Below, in pieces: positions 27,191-35,176 of a DNA stretch of 64,000 nt. Position numbers and translations under genes: made by a program. Source of the stretch: a virus; IMG/VR virus record IMGVR_UViG_3300008267_013251, positions 1 to 64,000 of that record; one strand, written 5' to 3'. The notes beneath the pieces are model-generated. The model saw nothing but the letters and a program-made list of their open reading frames with translations. It was not told where the DNA came from and searched no databases. Position 1 is the first letter of the stretch. Every line of letters begins with the position of its first letter.

Positions 27191-27424
27191 TTAATTTCCA
27201 GTCCTTTTTTTCTTCAGTTCAAAAATTTCATTTCTTAACATTTGGTTTTCATTCATGATCATTTGATTTTCGTCATTCATTTTGTTTATTAAATCGTCTA
27301 AGTATTCTGTCTTTTTCACTTCTGCAAAGTAAAAAGAAATTATGACAGTCAAAAACAAACCACAAATCACCAACATGATCATACTAAATGTTTTATCTTC
27401 GTCAATAACAGTTTTCTTAGCCAT
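27191..27424 (-). CDS. Small membrane-anchored coiled-coil protein
   Basis: 77 residues. One transmembrane helix at about 14-33 (MIMLVICGLFLTVIISFYF), then a coiled-coil-like heptad segment (YLDDLINKMNDENQMIMNENQMLRNEIFELKKK). AAGGA lies before ATG 27424. It resembles phage spanin-like or membrane-tether proteins only in general form. Role unknown. Confidence 0.7.
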   Translation of the reverse strand: MAKKTVIDEDKTFSMIMLVICGLFLTVIISFYFAEVKKTEYLDDLINKMNDENQMIMNENQMLRNEIFELKKKRTGN

Positions 27425-27481
27425 TTTTCAATCCTTTTATTAAACCGCAAAATTATTGCAAACTGAATAATTATAACACAT

Positions 27482-27519
27482 AAAAAAATAAAGACCTTGT
27501 CAAAGTTTTGACAAGGTCT
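27482..27519 (-). terminator. Rho-independent terminator after lectin-like gene
   Basis: AGACCTTGTCAAA pairs with TTTGACAAGGTCT (27492-27519), followed on the minus strand by a T-rich run (27482-27490). It ends transcription of the gene at 27542-28231. Confidence 0.8.
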
Positions 27520-27541
27520 CATGTAATTATAAAATTTTGAA

Positions 27542-28231
27542 TTACTGAGTTAAAGCAATCCATCCTCTTGCTGATTTTACTTGGAAGCTTTTCACGCTAT
27601 GCACATTGTTAACTGAACCACACCATCCAGAAATTCCGATGTAGTTGCCACCGGGAGTCCAACTGCCTACATCGATTCGTGATACATATCTTTTATTCAA
27701 CAAAACATGTAGAATCCTTGAATCGGCATCTTTGTACTCATAAACGATTTCCCAAAAATTATAGGTGTTATCATCAAGAGTTTTGAGAGTGGAAACAGAT
27801 GGGCCTACAGTTGCAAGGTCTTTCTGAACTAAAACCACATCAGAATTGAACTCATCAACATATATTGATAAAGAATCATGGCCTTCTCCATCCTGTGAAA
27901 CAACATCTGATCCACCTAGGAAGAAAGTAATTCCATCACCACCATCACCACCACCAGAGCGAGTTGTTGCGGAAATGATTATATTTTTAGTGTAATCGAA
28001 ATCTTTTTGCCAATAAAGATATCCGGTTGTTCCATCGGTGGCTGGTGTCAACCAAACCCCTTCGTTAGTACTATTAAAGCTGGCATCACCTGAAATAGTT
28101 GCATCAGCTACTGAGGATGGGTCTCCGTCTGTGGAAACCCAGTTGATGTCTGTGTCTCCGATACTTTGATATTGCAAATAATTCGGATGTATTAAATTGC
28201 CCTGAGCAACTAAATCGTTTTCTGCGTCCAT
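27542..28231 (-). CDS. L-type lectin/concanavalin-like surface protein
   Basis: 229 residues. The segment GGDGGDGITFFLGG, then LSIYVDEFNSD and LVQKDL, looks like a legume-lectin-type jelly-roll (the DG-x-aF and carbohydrate/metal loop). SRILHVLLNKRYVSRID and NYIGISGWCGSVNNVHSVKSFQV fit the C-terminal strands of a concanavalin sandwich. It is probably a receptor-binding or virion-decorating protein. GGAGACAAT precedes the start, and late-promoter-like octamers lie upstream. Confidence 0.7.
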   Translation of the reverse strand: MDAENDLVAQGNLIHPNYLQYQSIGDTDINWVSTDGDPSSVADATISGDASFNSTNEGVWLTPATDGTTGYLYWQKDFDYTKNIIISATTRSGGGDGGDGITFFLGGSDVVSQDGEGHDSLSIYVDEFNSDVVLVQKDLATVGPSVSTLKTLDDNTYNFWEIVYEYKDADSRILHVLLNKRYVSRIDVGSWTPGGNYIGISGWCGSVNNVHSVKSFQVKSARGWIALTQ

Positions 28232-28255
28232 ATTGTCTCCTTGTAAGGTATATGT

Positions 28256-28283
28256 TATTTATTATTATATAAACATATTTATA
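28256..28283 (-). promoter_or_regulatory. Late-promoter-like octamers upstream of lectin gene
   Basis: On the minus strand AATAAATA (28256-28263) and TATAAATA (28276-28283) lie 25 and 45 bases upstream of ATG 28231. Either could serve as a T4-type late promoter. Confidence 0.45.
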
Positions 28284-28315
28284 ATTTAGCCTCTTAATAA
28301 AAACAACAAATTAAC

Positions 28316-28323
28316 AATAAATA
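28316..28323 (+). promoter_or_regulatory. Late-promoter-like octamer upstream of LamG gene
   Basis: AATAAATA lies 31 bases before ATG 28355, with AAAGGG as the ribosome site. The region 28232-28354 is thus a divergent late-promoter region between two surface-protein genes. Confidence 0.4.
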
Positions 28324-28354
28324 AAAAAGTATAGATTTATAAAAAGGGAAAATT

Positions 28355-29854
28355 ATGTATACCAGCAACCTAGAAACAAAACCAAGTTGGCTTGATTATT
28401 ACCCAAATACTGAAAAAACAACCGTTGATGTAAACTTCGGTTTCGATTCTTCAGGAATGTGGTTTTCAGGTACTTCAGATGATGTTTCTTACCCTATTAG
28501 AACAACTTTTGATATCCCAAGTGATAATAAAACTGAGATTATAGCTACTTTTGTACAAGTAAATAATTGCGCCGATCATTCAATTTGTATTTTCAATCCA
28601 AATATTGAGCCAGAATGGTCTTGGGGCACAAGTACAACCAGAATTGCTTTTCAGGTAGACTGCGGGAGCCCGATGATATCTGGAATAACTCAGGATGGTG
28701 AAGGTGCTGGCTCAGATTTGAGTATTGGAAATACATACACTTGTAAGATTGTTTACGATCCATCAGCGGGTACATTTTCTTACGAAGTATATGATGGAGC
28801 AAGTGCAACAGGCGTTGCAATCAATTCATTAGTTTTGAATGAAGTTCTTCCGGCTGGTCCATATAGAATTGGATTCGATGCTGACCAAGATGAAGATCCA
28901 ACTAGAAGCTATTTTACATATTTGAGTATAAGCGGGCAAAAATCAAATCAATATCCATATCCAGAAGTTATATTCAGAGTGAAAACCTACGATCCATTAC
29001 AATTTGTAGGGCAAAATTTTCCAGACTCAAATGTGAACAACATTATTCGAAATCTAGAAAACCAGACTGTTTGGATTGAAAATTGGCCTTATGAATTAAA
29101 ACATGGTGATGAATTCACATTGTATGGAGAACAAGCTCTTCAAACATTAAATGCTTACAGTCAAATCAATCCGGGTGGAACACAGCTTGAAATGTTATAT
29201 TACGGCATTCGAGGCGGTTACTCTCCAGTAGGTCTTGGTGGTAGCTTGCATTTCAATAATAGTTATTTGACAGTTCCTGCAAGTAGTGACTGGGCTGTAG
29301 GTACTGGAGATTTCACAGTCGAATGGTTCCAATATCAATTCCCGACTGGTGGAAATGAAAGAGTATTTTCGGTGAATGCTTGGCCATCAGCAAGTATCGC
29401 TTGTAGCATGGAGTCAAGTGAAAATACATTTTATTTTTGGACAAATGGAAATTTGATAGATTGCGGTAATATTTCAGGCATTTATACCTCTTGGACTCAC
29501 ATAGCTGTTTGTAGAGCTTCAGGAACTCTTACTGCTTATGTGAACGGTACCCAAGTTTACAGCGGGGCTAACAGCGATGATATAACAGACAGCAGTAATT
29601 TGTTGTACATAGGTACGGAATCAACCCGTGGTGGTTCTGATTTCCTAGGGTACATAACAAATTTCCAATTCGTCAAGGGAACCGCATTGTACAATGCACC
29701 CTTCACTCCTCCAAGTGCTCCTATAACACCAGATGCAAATGCCAAATTGCTGTTACTTGCTTCAAGTGATTCTGAAAAATTAAAAGACAGCAGCAGTCAA
29801 AATAAAACTGTCACAAATAATGGCGTAGACTGGAATGAAACAACACCATTCTAA
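28355..29854 (+). CDS. LamG-domain tail-fibre-like protein
   Basis: 499 residues. The C-terminal ~220 residues are a LamG/Laminin_G_3 module: GSLHFNNSYLTVP, GDFTVEWFQY, WTHIAVCRASGTLTAYVNGT, LYIGTES and FLGYITNFQFVKGTALY, typical of phage fibres that bind glycans. The N-terminal 200 residues form another beta-sandwich-like domain (TTFDIPSDNKTEIIATFVQ, SYEVYDGASATG, YRIGFDAD). It is paired divergently with the lectin-like gene. Confidence 0.85.
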   Translation: MYTSNLETKPSWLDYYPNTEKTTVDVNFGFDSSGMWFSGTSDDVSYPIRTTFDIPSDNKTEIIATFVQVNNCADHSICIFNPNIEPEWSWGTSTTRIAFQVDCGSPMISGITQDGEGAGSDLSIGNTYTCKIVYDPSAGTFSYEVYDGASATGVAINSLVLNEVLPAGPYRIGFDADQDEDPTRSYFTYLSISGQKSNQYPYPEVIFRVKTYDPLQFVGQNFPDSNVNNIIRNLENQTVWIENWPYELKHGDEFTLYGEQALQTLNAYSQINPGGTQLEMLYYGIRGGYSPVGLGGSLHFNNSYLTVPASSDWAVGTGDFTVEWFQYQFPTGGNERVFSVNAWPSASIACSMESSENTFYFWTNGNLIDCGNISGIYTSWTHIAVCRASGTLTAYVNGTQVYSGANSDDITDSSNLLYIGTESTRGGSDFLGYITNFQFVKGTALYNAPFTPPSAPITPDANAKLLLLASSDSEKLKDSSSQNKTVTNNGVDWNETTPF

Positions 29855-30051
29855 AAGTTATTTCTTTTAAATGTAGATGATTCACTAAATTGACCGAAGA
29901 CAAAAGATTTCAACATGTCGTTATTGTAAACATCGGACGATTTGAAAGATCGTCCGAATGTTCCGCAATTGCAAACCCTGTTACATAACTCTGTGCAATA
30001 GTAATTGCTTCCCCAGCAGCGAGATATATAATCAGCTAATTTTTGTTGCAT
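29851..30051 (-). CDS. Possible tiny-array family protein (Cys-rich)
   Basis: 66 residues from ATG 30051. RCWGSNYYCTELCNRVCNCGTFGRSF and then FVFGQF have the Cys/aromatic/Ser/Asn style of the 63 kb array (CW, YCT, GRS elements). It lies between a terminator and the convergent LamG gene, which it overlaps by 4 bases. No clear ribosome site. Coding status uncertain. Confidence 0.35.
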   Translation of the reverse strand: MQQKLADYISRCWGSNYYCTELCNRVCNCGTFGRSFKSSDVYNNDMLKSFVFGQFSESSTFKRNNF

Positions 30052-30066
30052 ATTTTTTACCAAATA

Positions 30067-30106
30067 AAAAAGCCAAGCAAGAATATTTACTCTTGCTTGG
30101 CTTTTT
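30067..30106. terminator. Bidirectional terminator
   Basis: AAAAAGCCAAGCAAGA pairs perfectly with TCTTGCTTGGCTTTTT around an 8-base loop. A-tracts and T-tracts on both sides allow termination in either direction, mainly of the minus-strand gene 30126-30452. Confidence 0.88.
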
Positions 30107-30125
30107 CTATGAAACTTAAGATTTC

Positions 30126-30452
30126 TTAATCAGCAACTCTGCGCTCTTTTTCAGCAGCAGCCGGATCATATTCCCTCTGACGGCTTACACAAATCCAAGT
30201 ATTAGGAGGACAAGTGATTACATTGTGCTCATCGTGTCCAACTTGCATCTCTTTATCGGAGAGAATGTAGATATCTCCGTTTTCATCTACATAGGATTCA
30301 CAGTCAGAGATGTTAGTTGTCAGCCGGTGAGCATGACCCGTGACTTCACCATAGGCAAATATGCCATCGGTTTTCTTTTTCATTTTGGTGATATCTGGCT
30401 TATTGCAAGCCTTGAAATAGATATCACCTTGTCTTGCTTGGAAACTTTTCAT
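30126..30452 (-). CDS. Conserved QGD/GHAH/QREY phage protein
   Basis: 108 residues from ATG 30452 (AAAGGAGA upstream). FQARQGDIYF, GEVTGHAHRL and the end VSRQREYDP define a small family often found next to DUF6745-type proteins in phages and bacterial mobile regions. That association is from memory. Its role is unknown. The same pairing is seen here. Confidence 0.75.
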   Translation of the reverse strand: MKSFQARQGDIYFKACNKPDITKMKKKTDGIFAYGEVTGHAHRLTTNISDCESYVDENGDIYILSDKEMQVGHDEHNVITCPPNTWICVSRQREYDPAAAEKERRVAD

Positions 30453-30515
30453 GATCTTTCTCCTTTTGAAAGCACAAAATGCCACACACAATCATACCAT
30501 ATGTACGCCAGCCAA

Positions 30516-31124
30516 TCAAGTTTCTTGCATTGGAGCGTAATCATCCGCAGTCATTCTGAAAGTCCATGCAACCGCCTCCTTGCATTTTTTCATGTTAGGA
30601 GGGACCGTCAAATAGTAGTTTTTAAAAGTACCATCTGGCTCTGCGGTACTATTAATCACTTTCAAAACACAAACCGGATCATCAAAAATACCCTTGATAC
30701 TAAAAAGCTCCATGCCTGTTTTTTTGCAGGTATCAACGAGCTTACAGTTTTTGTGAGTACGAATTCTATCGTACCCGATGATTTTAATTCCTACATATCG
30801 TATTTCAGCATTTTGATGCTTCAATACCTCTTCAACTGTCAAAATCTCTGGCTCACCCACAGCTTGGTGATAGCGTGGAGGAATCCTAATGTTTTCGTAA
30901 TAGTAAGTAATGCTGCCATGAATATCGGCATCAATCCCATGCTTTCTGCCGTCACGATACCAAATGATTCTCGTAGGCGATCTCCATGCCGGTTCATTAT
31001 CGGCATGCAGTCTACCTTCTTCGTTTTTAATTGTAACAATTCCCTCTTCCGGTTTGGTAAACGGGAACTCTTGGCCCATGAATTCAAGTCGAGCTTTCCA
31101 AGAATTGAATCCGGTATTTTTCAT
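30516..31124 (-). CDS. DUF6745-like protein
   Basis: 202 residues from ATG 31124, chosen because GGAGG lies upstream and the region between 31124 and 31211 holds a terminator. GRLHADNEPAW, RKHGIDADIHG, IRIPPRYHQ, AEIRYVGIKIIGYDRI and the end EAVAWTF...DDYAPMQET match my recollection of DUF6745 (LH-d-gPA; EA-AWT; Y--QT). It is transcribed with the QREY protein. Function unknown. Confidence 0.72.
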   Translation of the reverse strand: MKNTGFNSWKARLEFMGQEFPFTKPEEGIVTIKNEEGRLHADNEPAWRSPTRIIWYRDGRKHGIDADIHGSITYYYENIRIPPRYHQAVGEPEILTVEEVLKHQNAEIRYVGIKIIGYDRIRTHKNCKLVDTCKKTGMELFSIKGIFDDPVCVLKVINSTAEPDGTFKNYYLTVPPNMKKCKEAVAWTFRMTADDYAPMQET

Positions 31125-31161
31125 TTGATTCCCTCCACTACAATAAATCAAAATTACAACA

Positions 31162-31196
31162 AAACTCTTCCTGTTTTTTGGAAACAGGAAGAGTTT
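31162..31196 (-). terminator. Terminator after the 31208-31525 gene
   Basis: AAACTCTTCCTGTTT pairs with AAACAGGAAGAGTTT (15 base pairs) around a short loop. A T-rich stretch follows on the minus strand. Confidence 0.75.
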
Positions 31197-31207
31197 ACAT
31201 TGACATA

Positions 31208-31525
31208 TCAATCATTTAAATCGGCAAAACACCAAGCTGGTTGGTAAATCAGTTCGACAGCGTTGATACTGATGATAACAGATGATCCAATTGGGTCTTC
31301 ATTGCTAGGCCTTTCTTGGCTGCTAGCACCGGAGCTTTCAACAGCACGGGCTTGGGCAATGATGCAGTAGTCCTTGCCAACCTTGCTCAAAATACCCCTA
31401 TAATTGAATCTGGCGCACAAAATGGCCACAGGCTGGCCAATGTATGCCTTCATCGCATCACCGATAGTTTCAGCATGCGTCTTATCAATTTCAACACGAT
31501 CAAAAGCGGGCTTCGACTTAGCCAT
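31208..31525 (-). CDS. Unrecognised protein, 105 residues
   Basis: Begins MAKSKPAFDRVEIDK; the middle is beta-rich (VAILCARFNYRGILSKVGKDYCIIAQAR) and resembles a small barrel such as an SH3/OB-like fold. GAGGAAAA precedes the ATG. It is followed by its own terminator. Function unknown. Confidence 0.7.
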   Translation of the reverse strand: MAKSKPAFDRVEIDKTHAETIGDAMKAYIGQPVAILCARFNYRGILSKVGKDYCIIAQARAVESSGASSQERPSNEDPIGSSVIISINAVELIYQPAWCFADLND

Positions 31526-31608
31526 TTTAATTTTCCTCCCTGTTGAACAGAATTATTCATCAAAACCGAAGTCTTTATACCAATCGGCTGAAACAAAAAC
31601 AACCAAAA

Positions 31609-31638
31609 TTGTTGAAAAAACTTGGGAACTCATATAAA
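31609..31638 (+). promoter_or_regulatory. Sigma70-like promoter upstream of polymerase operon
   Basis: TTGTTG or TTGAAA (31609-31617) and TATAAA (31633-31638), 15-18 bases apart, precede the 31667 gene in the divergent gap. Weak -35 match. Confidence 0.35.
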
Positions 31639-31666
31639 CTGAAAAATCCTCTCAGGAGCCTCTCTC

Positions 31667-31906
31667 ATGCGTGGAATCAACTACAGGTCGTTGAATGAAA
31701 AATGGATTTCAATCATCGACAAGCTTTGTGACGAAAAAACACCTCATGATGTTTTAGGTGTCGTGGTAGACCACTTGAAAGCAACAAAAGTAATCACAGA
31801 AAAAATGGGCTACAAATCTGAAAATTTAGCTCATGGAATAAGGGAATTGGAAAGAGGAATCATGCATATTAAATTAGGGATGAAGCACATTGATCCAGAA
31901 GGTTGA
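31667..31906 (+). CDS. Unrecognised helical protein upstream of polymerase
   Basis: 79 residues, mostly helical (ISIIDKLCDEKTPHDVLGVVVDHL; ENLAHGIRELERGIMHIKLG). AGGAG lies upstream. The 3' end overlaps the polymerase frame by 17 bases, so the two are translated together. A polymerase accessory role is possible but unproven. Confidence 0.7.
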   Translation: MRGINYRSLNEKWISIIDKLCDEKTPHDVLGVVVDHLKATKVITEKMGYKSENLAHGIRELERGIMHIKLGMKHIDPEG

Positions 31907-33605
31907 AAAATATTTCAGAAGAAAGCTACCTCAAGAAGAAGCCTATCTGGCCAGATATGCCAGAGAAATGGCTTTGATTGAGAAATTTGGTTTTGCTGAA
32001 TCATTCATTCAAGTCAGAGAAATTCTGGACTTGGTTCCTGAATATCGTTTTATCACTAGAGGCTCTGCCGGATGTAGCTTAATTTGTTATTTAATGGGCA
32101 TCCACAATATGGACCCTGTTAAAAACAATTTTGTCTTGAGCCGTTTCATGCATGAAAACCGCTCAGACCTTCCAGATATTGACATAGACTTTGCATATAA
32201 CCAAAGAGATAGTGTAATAGAATTAGTCAAAGAAAAATACCCAAATAGAGTTGCAAGAATAAGCAATCATGTTTTATACCGTCCTAACTCTGCTGTTCGA
32301 CAAGCCATAAGGGAACATGGCAATAGAAAATTTATGCCCAAGTATTTTGATTTTGAAAATATTGCTGGTTCTAGAATTGAATCTATTCTGGATAGAGCCA
32401 AAGAATTAGAAGGAACTTTTAAAAATTACTCCCTGCATTGTGGAGGAATTGTTGTTTTCCCAGATTGTGTTCCCGAAGAATTAAAGCTTACAAATGATCA
32501 AATTAAATTGAATAAGGATGAAGTTGAACAAAAAGGATTGTTCAAGATTGATATTTTGTGCAACAGGGGTTTGGCACAACTAAACGAACTATCTTCTAGA
32601 AGTTTAGAAGATTATCCAGAATACGATGAATCAACTGCAAATCTGTTTCGTTCAGGCAATACATGGGGAGTAACTTTTGGAGAAAGCCCTGCTCAGAGAC
32701 GATTGCATGTTGATGTCCAGCCAAAATGCAGAAAAGATGTGATATTTTCGCTTGCCTTGATAAGACCATTGCCTTCGGCTGATGGAAGAAAAATTCGTGT
32801 ATTAGATCAATTCCATAAGGAAAGAAACCATCGTGGTCAATTAATATATGACGATGATGGAATTCTTTTTATTCAGAAGCTTTTAAACTGTTCTGAATCA
32901 GATGCAGAACTATATCGTAAAGGATTTGGTAAAAAAAACAAAATCAAAATGGATGAATTTGCTGAAAAGATAAAATATCATCCAGAAAAAGAATTCATTC
33001 TAAAAGAGCTTGGTTATTTTTCTCTTTACAGTTTTTGTCATGCTCATGCGACTAGTTATGGCAATTTAGTCTGGGCTTTGGCATACGAAAAAGTTCGTCA
33101 ACCAAAGAAATTTTGGTGGTCTGCTTTGAATCATGCTCAATCTTTGTATAGACCTTGGGTCCATATACAGGAGGCTAAGAAAGCCGGTTTGAAATTTGCT
33201 GCCTTTGGCAAAGGGCCTTGGAAACTAATAGGAGATGAACTGCATCCTAAATTTCCAGAATCTTCTGGTGATGGTTGGCACCAATATCAACAAAGAGGAT
33301 ATTGGATAAGCAATAGATTTATGCCGGGAATGTTTTCCAAAGAAAATAATAATTATGTTAATTTTAAAGGATTGATTGCCACAGGCAGACACCATACAGT
33401 TCATGGTAGGAAGATAACATTTATAACAATTGGAACATCCATGAACAAATATTATGATTTAGTTTTAGATGGAGCACACGAATTTGACAGATATGACACA
33501 ATTGAAGGAGAAGGAATATTTTCTAACAGATCAATTCAATGTAGTAAATATATATTTTCAAAATTAAATAAAGTCCCAAATCAAAAAATGCTTTTTGAAA
33601 TTTAA
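31890..33605 (+). CDS. Compact C-family DNA polymerase (DnaE-like, no PHP domain)
   Basis: 571 residues from TTG 31890. Core palm motifs of bacterial Pol III alpha are visible: ITRGSAGCSLICYLMGI (57-70), LPDIDIDF with catalytic D96/D98/D100, SLHCGGIVVF, and KID (D221), matching the third catalytic Asp. FCHAHATSYGNLVWALAYEK fits the later HAAAYA block. The protein starts where E. coli DnaE residue ~330 would be, and it lacks the PHP domain and most of the C-terminal tau/OB region. It is probably the phage replicase or a repair polymerase. Confidence 0.82.
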   Translation: MIQKVEKYFRRKLPQEEAYLARYAREMALIEKFGFAESFIQVREILDLVPEYRFITRGSAGCSLICYLMGIHNMDPVKNNFVLSRFMHENRSDLPDIDIDFAYNQRDSVIELVKEKYPNRVARISNHVLYRPNSAVRQAIREHGNRKFMPKYFDFENIAGSRIESILDRAKELEGTFKNYSLHCGGIVVFPDCVPEELKLTNDQIKLNKDEVEQKGLFKIDILCNRGLAQLNELSSRSLEDYPEYDESTANLFRSGNTWGVTFGESPAQRRLHVDVQPKCRKDVIFSLALIRPLPSADGRKIRVLDQFHKERNHRGQLIYDDDGILFIQKLLNCSESDAELYRKGFGKKNKIKMDEFAEKIKYHPEKEFILKELGYFSLYSFCHAHATSYGNLVWALAYEKVRQPKKFWWSALNHAQSLYRPWVHIQEAKKAGLKFAAFGKGPWKLIGDELHPKFPESSGDGWHQYQQRGYWISNRFMPGMFSKENNNYVNFKGLIATGRHHTVHGRKITFITIGTSMNKYYDLVLDGAHEFDRYDTIEGEGIFSNRSIQCSKYIFSKLNKVPNQKMLFEI

Positions 33606-35176
33606 TTCAAGTTATTCTTGAAATATAAATCTTCGCAAACAAAACCATTCAGTTTTGTTTGTTTCAAAACTTCAAACGCATCTTTTAATGTTGTAAGAAT
33701 TGGCTTGCCTTTTATGTTGAAAGAAGTATTCAGTAAGATGGGCTCACCACCTAATTTTTCAATTTCATCGAGTATTTTATACAGCTTGTAATTTTGCTCC
33801 TTTGTAACTGTTTGAATTCTACAAGTATTATCGACATGCGTAATGGATGGCCATCGATACTCTTCTTTCAAAGTAGGACAAAATGTCATGTGTCTTGATT
33901 CACAGGCATTATAGAAATATTTATCGAGAGCATCCAGTTTCGTGACTGCTCCAAAAGGTCTGAACCATTCTCTAAATTTTATTTCACTATTCAACTTATT
34001 TTTCAGGTCTGGAATATCAGGATAACAAAGAATACTGCGATTGCCCAAAGCTCTCGGGCCACATTCACTTTTGCCTTGCATGAGCCCTATTATTTGTTTT
34101 TCAAAAAATAATAAATTAGCAATACTAGATTCTCTGATGTATTCGCAGTTAAATTCATGATCTCGATAGTCTTCATCTAAAATATCAAAACCAGCATAGG
34201 TGAGGTCAATATTTTTATCTTTATAAATATCGGCTAAAACTCCAAAAGTTAACCCGCAGTCACCAACATTCGGTGGCACATAAATATTGTATCCCATTTC
34301 AAATAACTTTTGATTCACAACAATATTCATGGCACAACCTCCAACCATGCATATGTTTGAACCTTTAGGTATCTTCATAAGATTGAATAATCTAAAAAAC
34401 TTATCTTCAAAAGCCCATTGGATGGTAGCAGCAAAATCTAACTCATCCTGTCCAGACAAGGTGTGCCAATGCTGGACATATAAACCTATTTGATTTGCCA
34501 AAGCATTCAAACTTAAATATCCGGGATTATCGAAATATTTGGCTATTGGAATTTTCCACTCTTCCCGTGGTTTTCCATGGGCGCAAAGACCCATCAGTTT
34601 GCCTGCTCTCGGCAATCCAAAGAATTCTGATCCGTTTATTGAAGACAAACAAATAGAAAGATCAATATAACAATCACCCAAGCTAAATGCTGTGTGAGGG
34701 GTGAATTCTCTTAACTTAATTATTTCATTGTGTTTGGCATGCCAGAATACGAAAGAACTCATGGTATGATTTGTATTCTTGCCAGAACCATCGTAGCTTA
34801 TTATGTAGCATTCATCAAATGGAGATTGATAATATGCACTACAGGCATGAGAATAGTGGTGATCATAGCTTCTGAAGTTTTTAATATCAAAAATTGAATT
34901 CAAGACAGCCAAATCTTGAGCATACATGTCATGATAATAAAAATTTTCTATTCGATTGTCTTTATGTTTGTTTTTTATGTGAACAAAAAAATTGTTGAAC
35001 TCATCTTCTGTAGGAGTTAAAAAAGATACATTTTCTTCTAATTCAAATTCTCTGGTGATAAGAGAATACCTTCTCCCGAAGAATCTCTCAGCTTCATAAA
35101 TATGATATTTACCATCATCATCTCTGATACAAACAGAACCATCATGGTAGCCATAAACTGCCATGTCCACAATCAC
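33602..35176 (-). CDS. NodU/CmcH-family carbamoyltransferase (copy 2)
   Basis: Up to 524 residues; GTG 35176 overlaps the upstream stop (GTGA), while ATG 35164 is an alternative. HHYSHACSAYYQSPFDECYIISYDGSG, GLPRAGKLMGLCAHG, GGCAMNIVVNQKLFE and the C-terminal ECGPRALGNRSIL with REWFRPFGAV are hallmarks of the O-carbamoyltransferase family (Kae1-like fold plus YrdC-like C-terminal domain). Such enzymes transfer carbamoyl to sugar hydroxyls (NodU, TobZ). In phages some are implicated in DNA base hypermodification. It is about 60-65% identical by eye to its upstream copy. Confidence 0.88.
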   Translation of the reverse strand: MIVDMAVYGYHDGSVCIRDDDGKYHIYEAERFFGRRYSLITREFELEENVSFLTPTEDEFNNFFVHIKNKHKDNRIENFYYHDMYAQDLAVLNSIFDIKNFRSYDHHYSHACSAYYQSPFDECYIISYDGSGKNTNHTMSSFVFWHAKHNEIIKLREFTPHTAFSLGDCYIDLSICLSSINGSEFFGLPRAGKLMGLCAHGKPREEWKIPIAKYFDNPGYLSLNALANQIGLYVQHWHTLSGQDELDFAATIQWAFEDKFFRLFNLMKIPKGSNICMVGGCAMNIVVNQKLFEMGYNIYVPPNVGDCGLTFGVLADIYKDKNIDLTYAGFDILDEDYRDHEFNCEYIRESSIANLLFFEKQIIGLMQGKSECGPRALGNRSILCYPDIPDLKNKLNSEIKFREWFRPFGAVTKLDALDKYFYNACESRHMTFCPTLKEEYRWPSITHVDNTCRIQTVTKEQNYKLYKILDEIEKLGGEPILLNTSFNIKGKPILTTLKDAFEVLKQTKLNGFVCEDLYFKNNLN

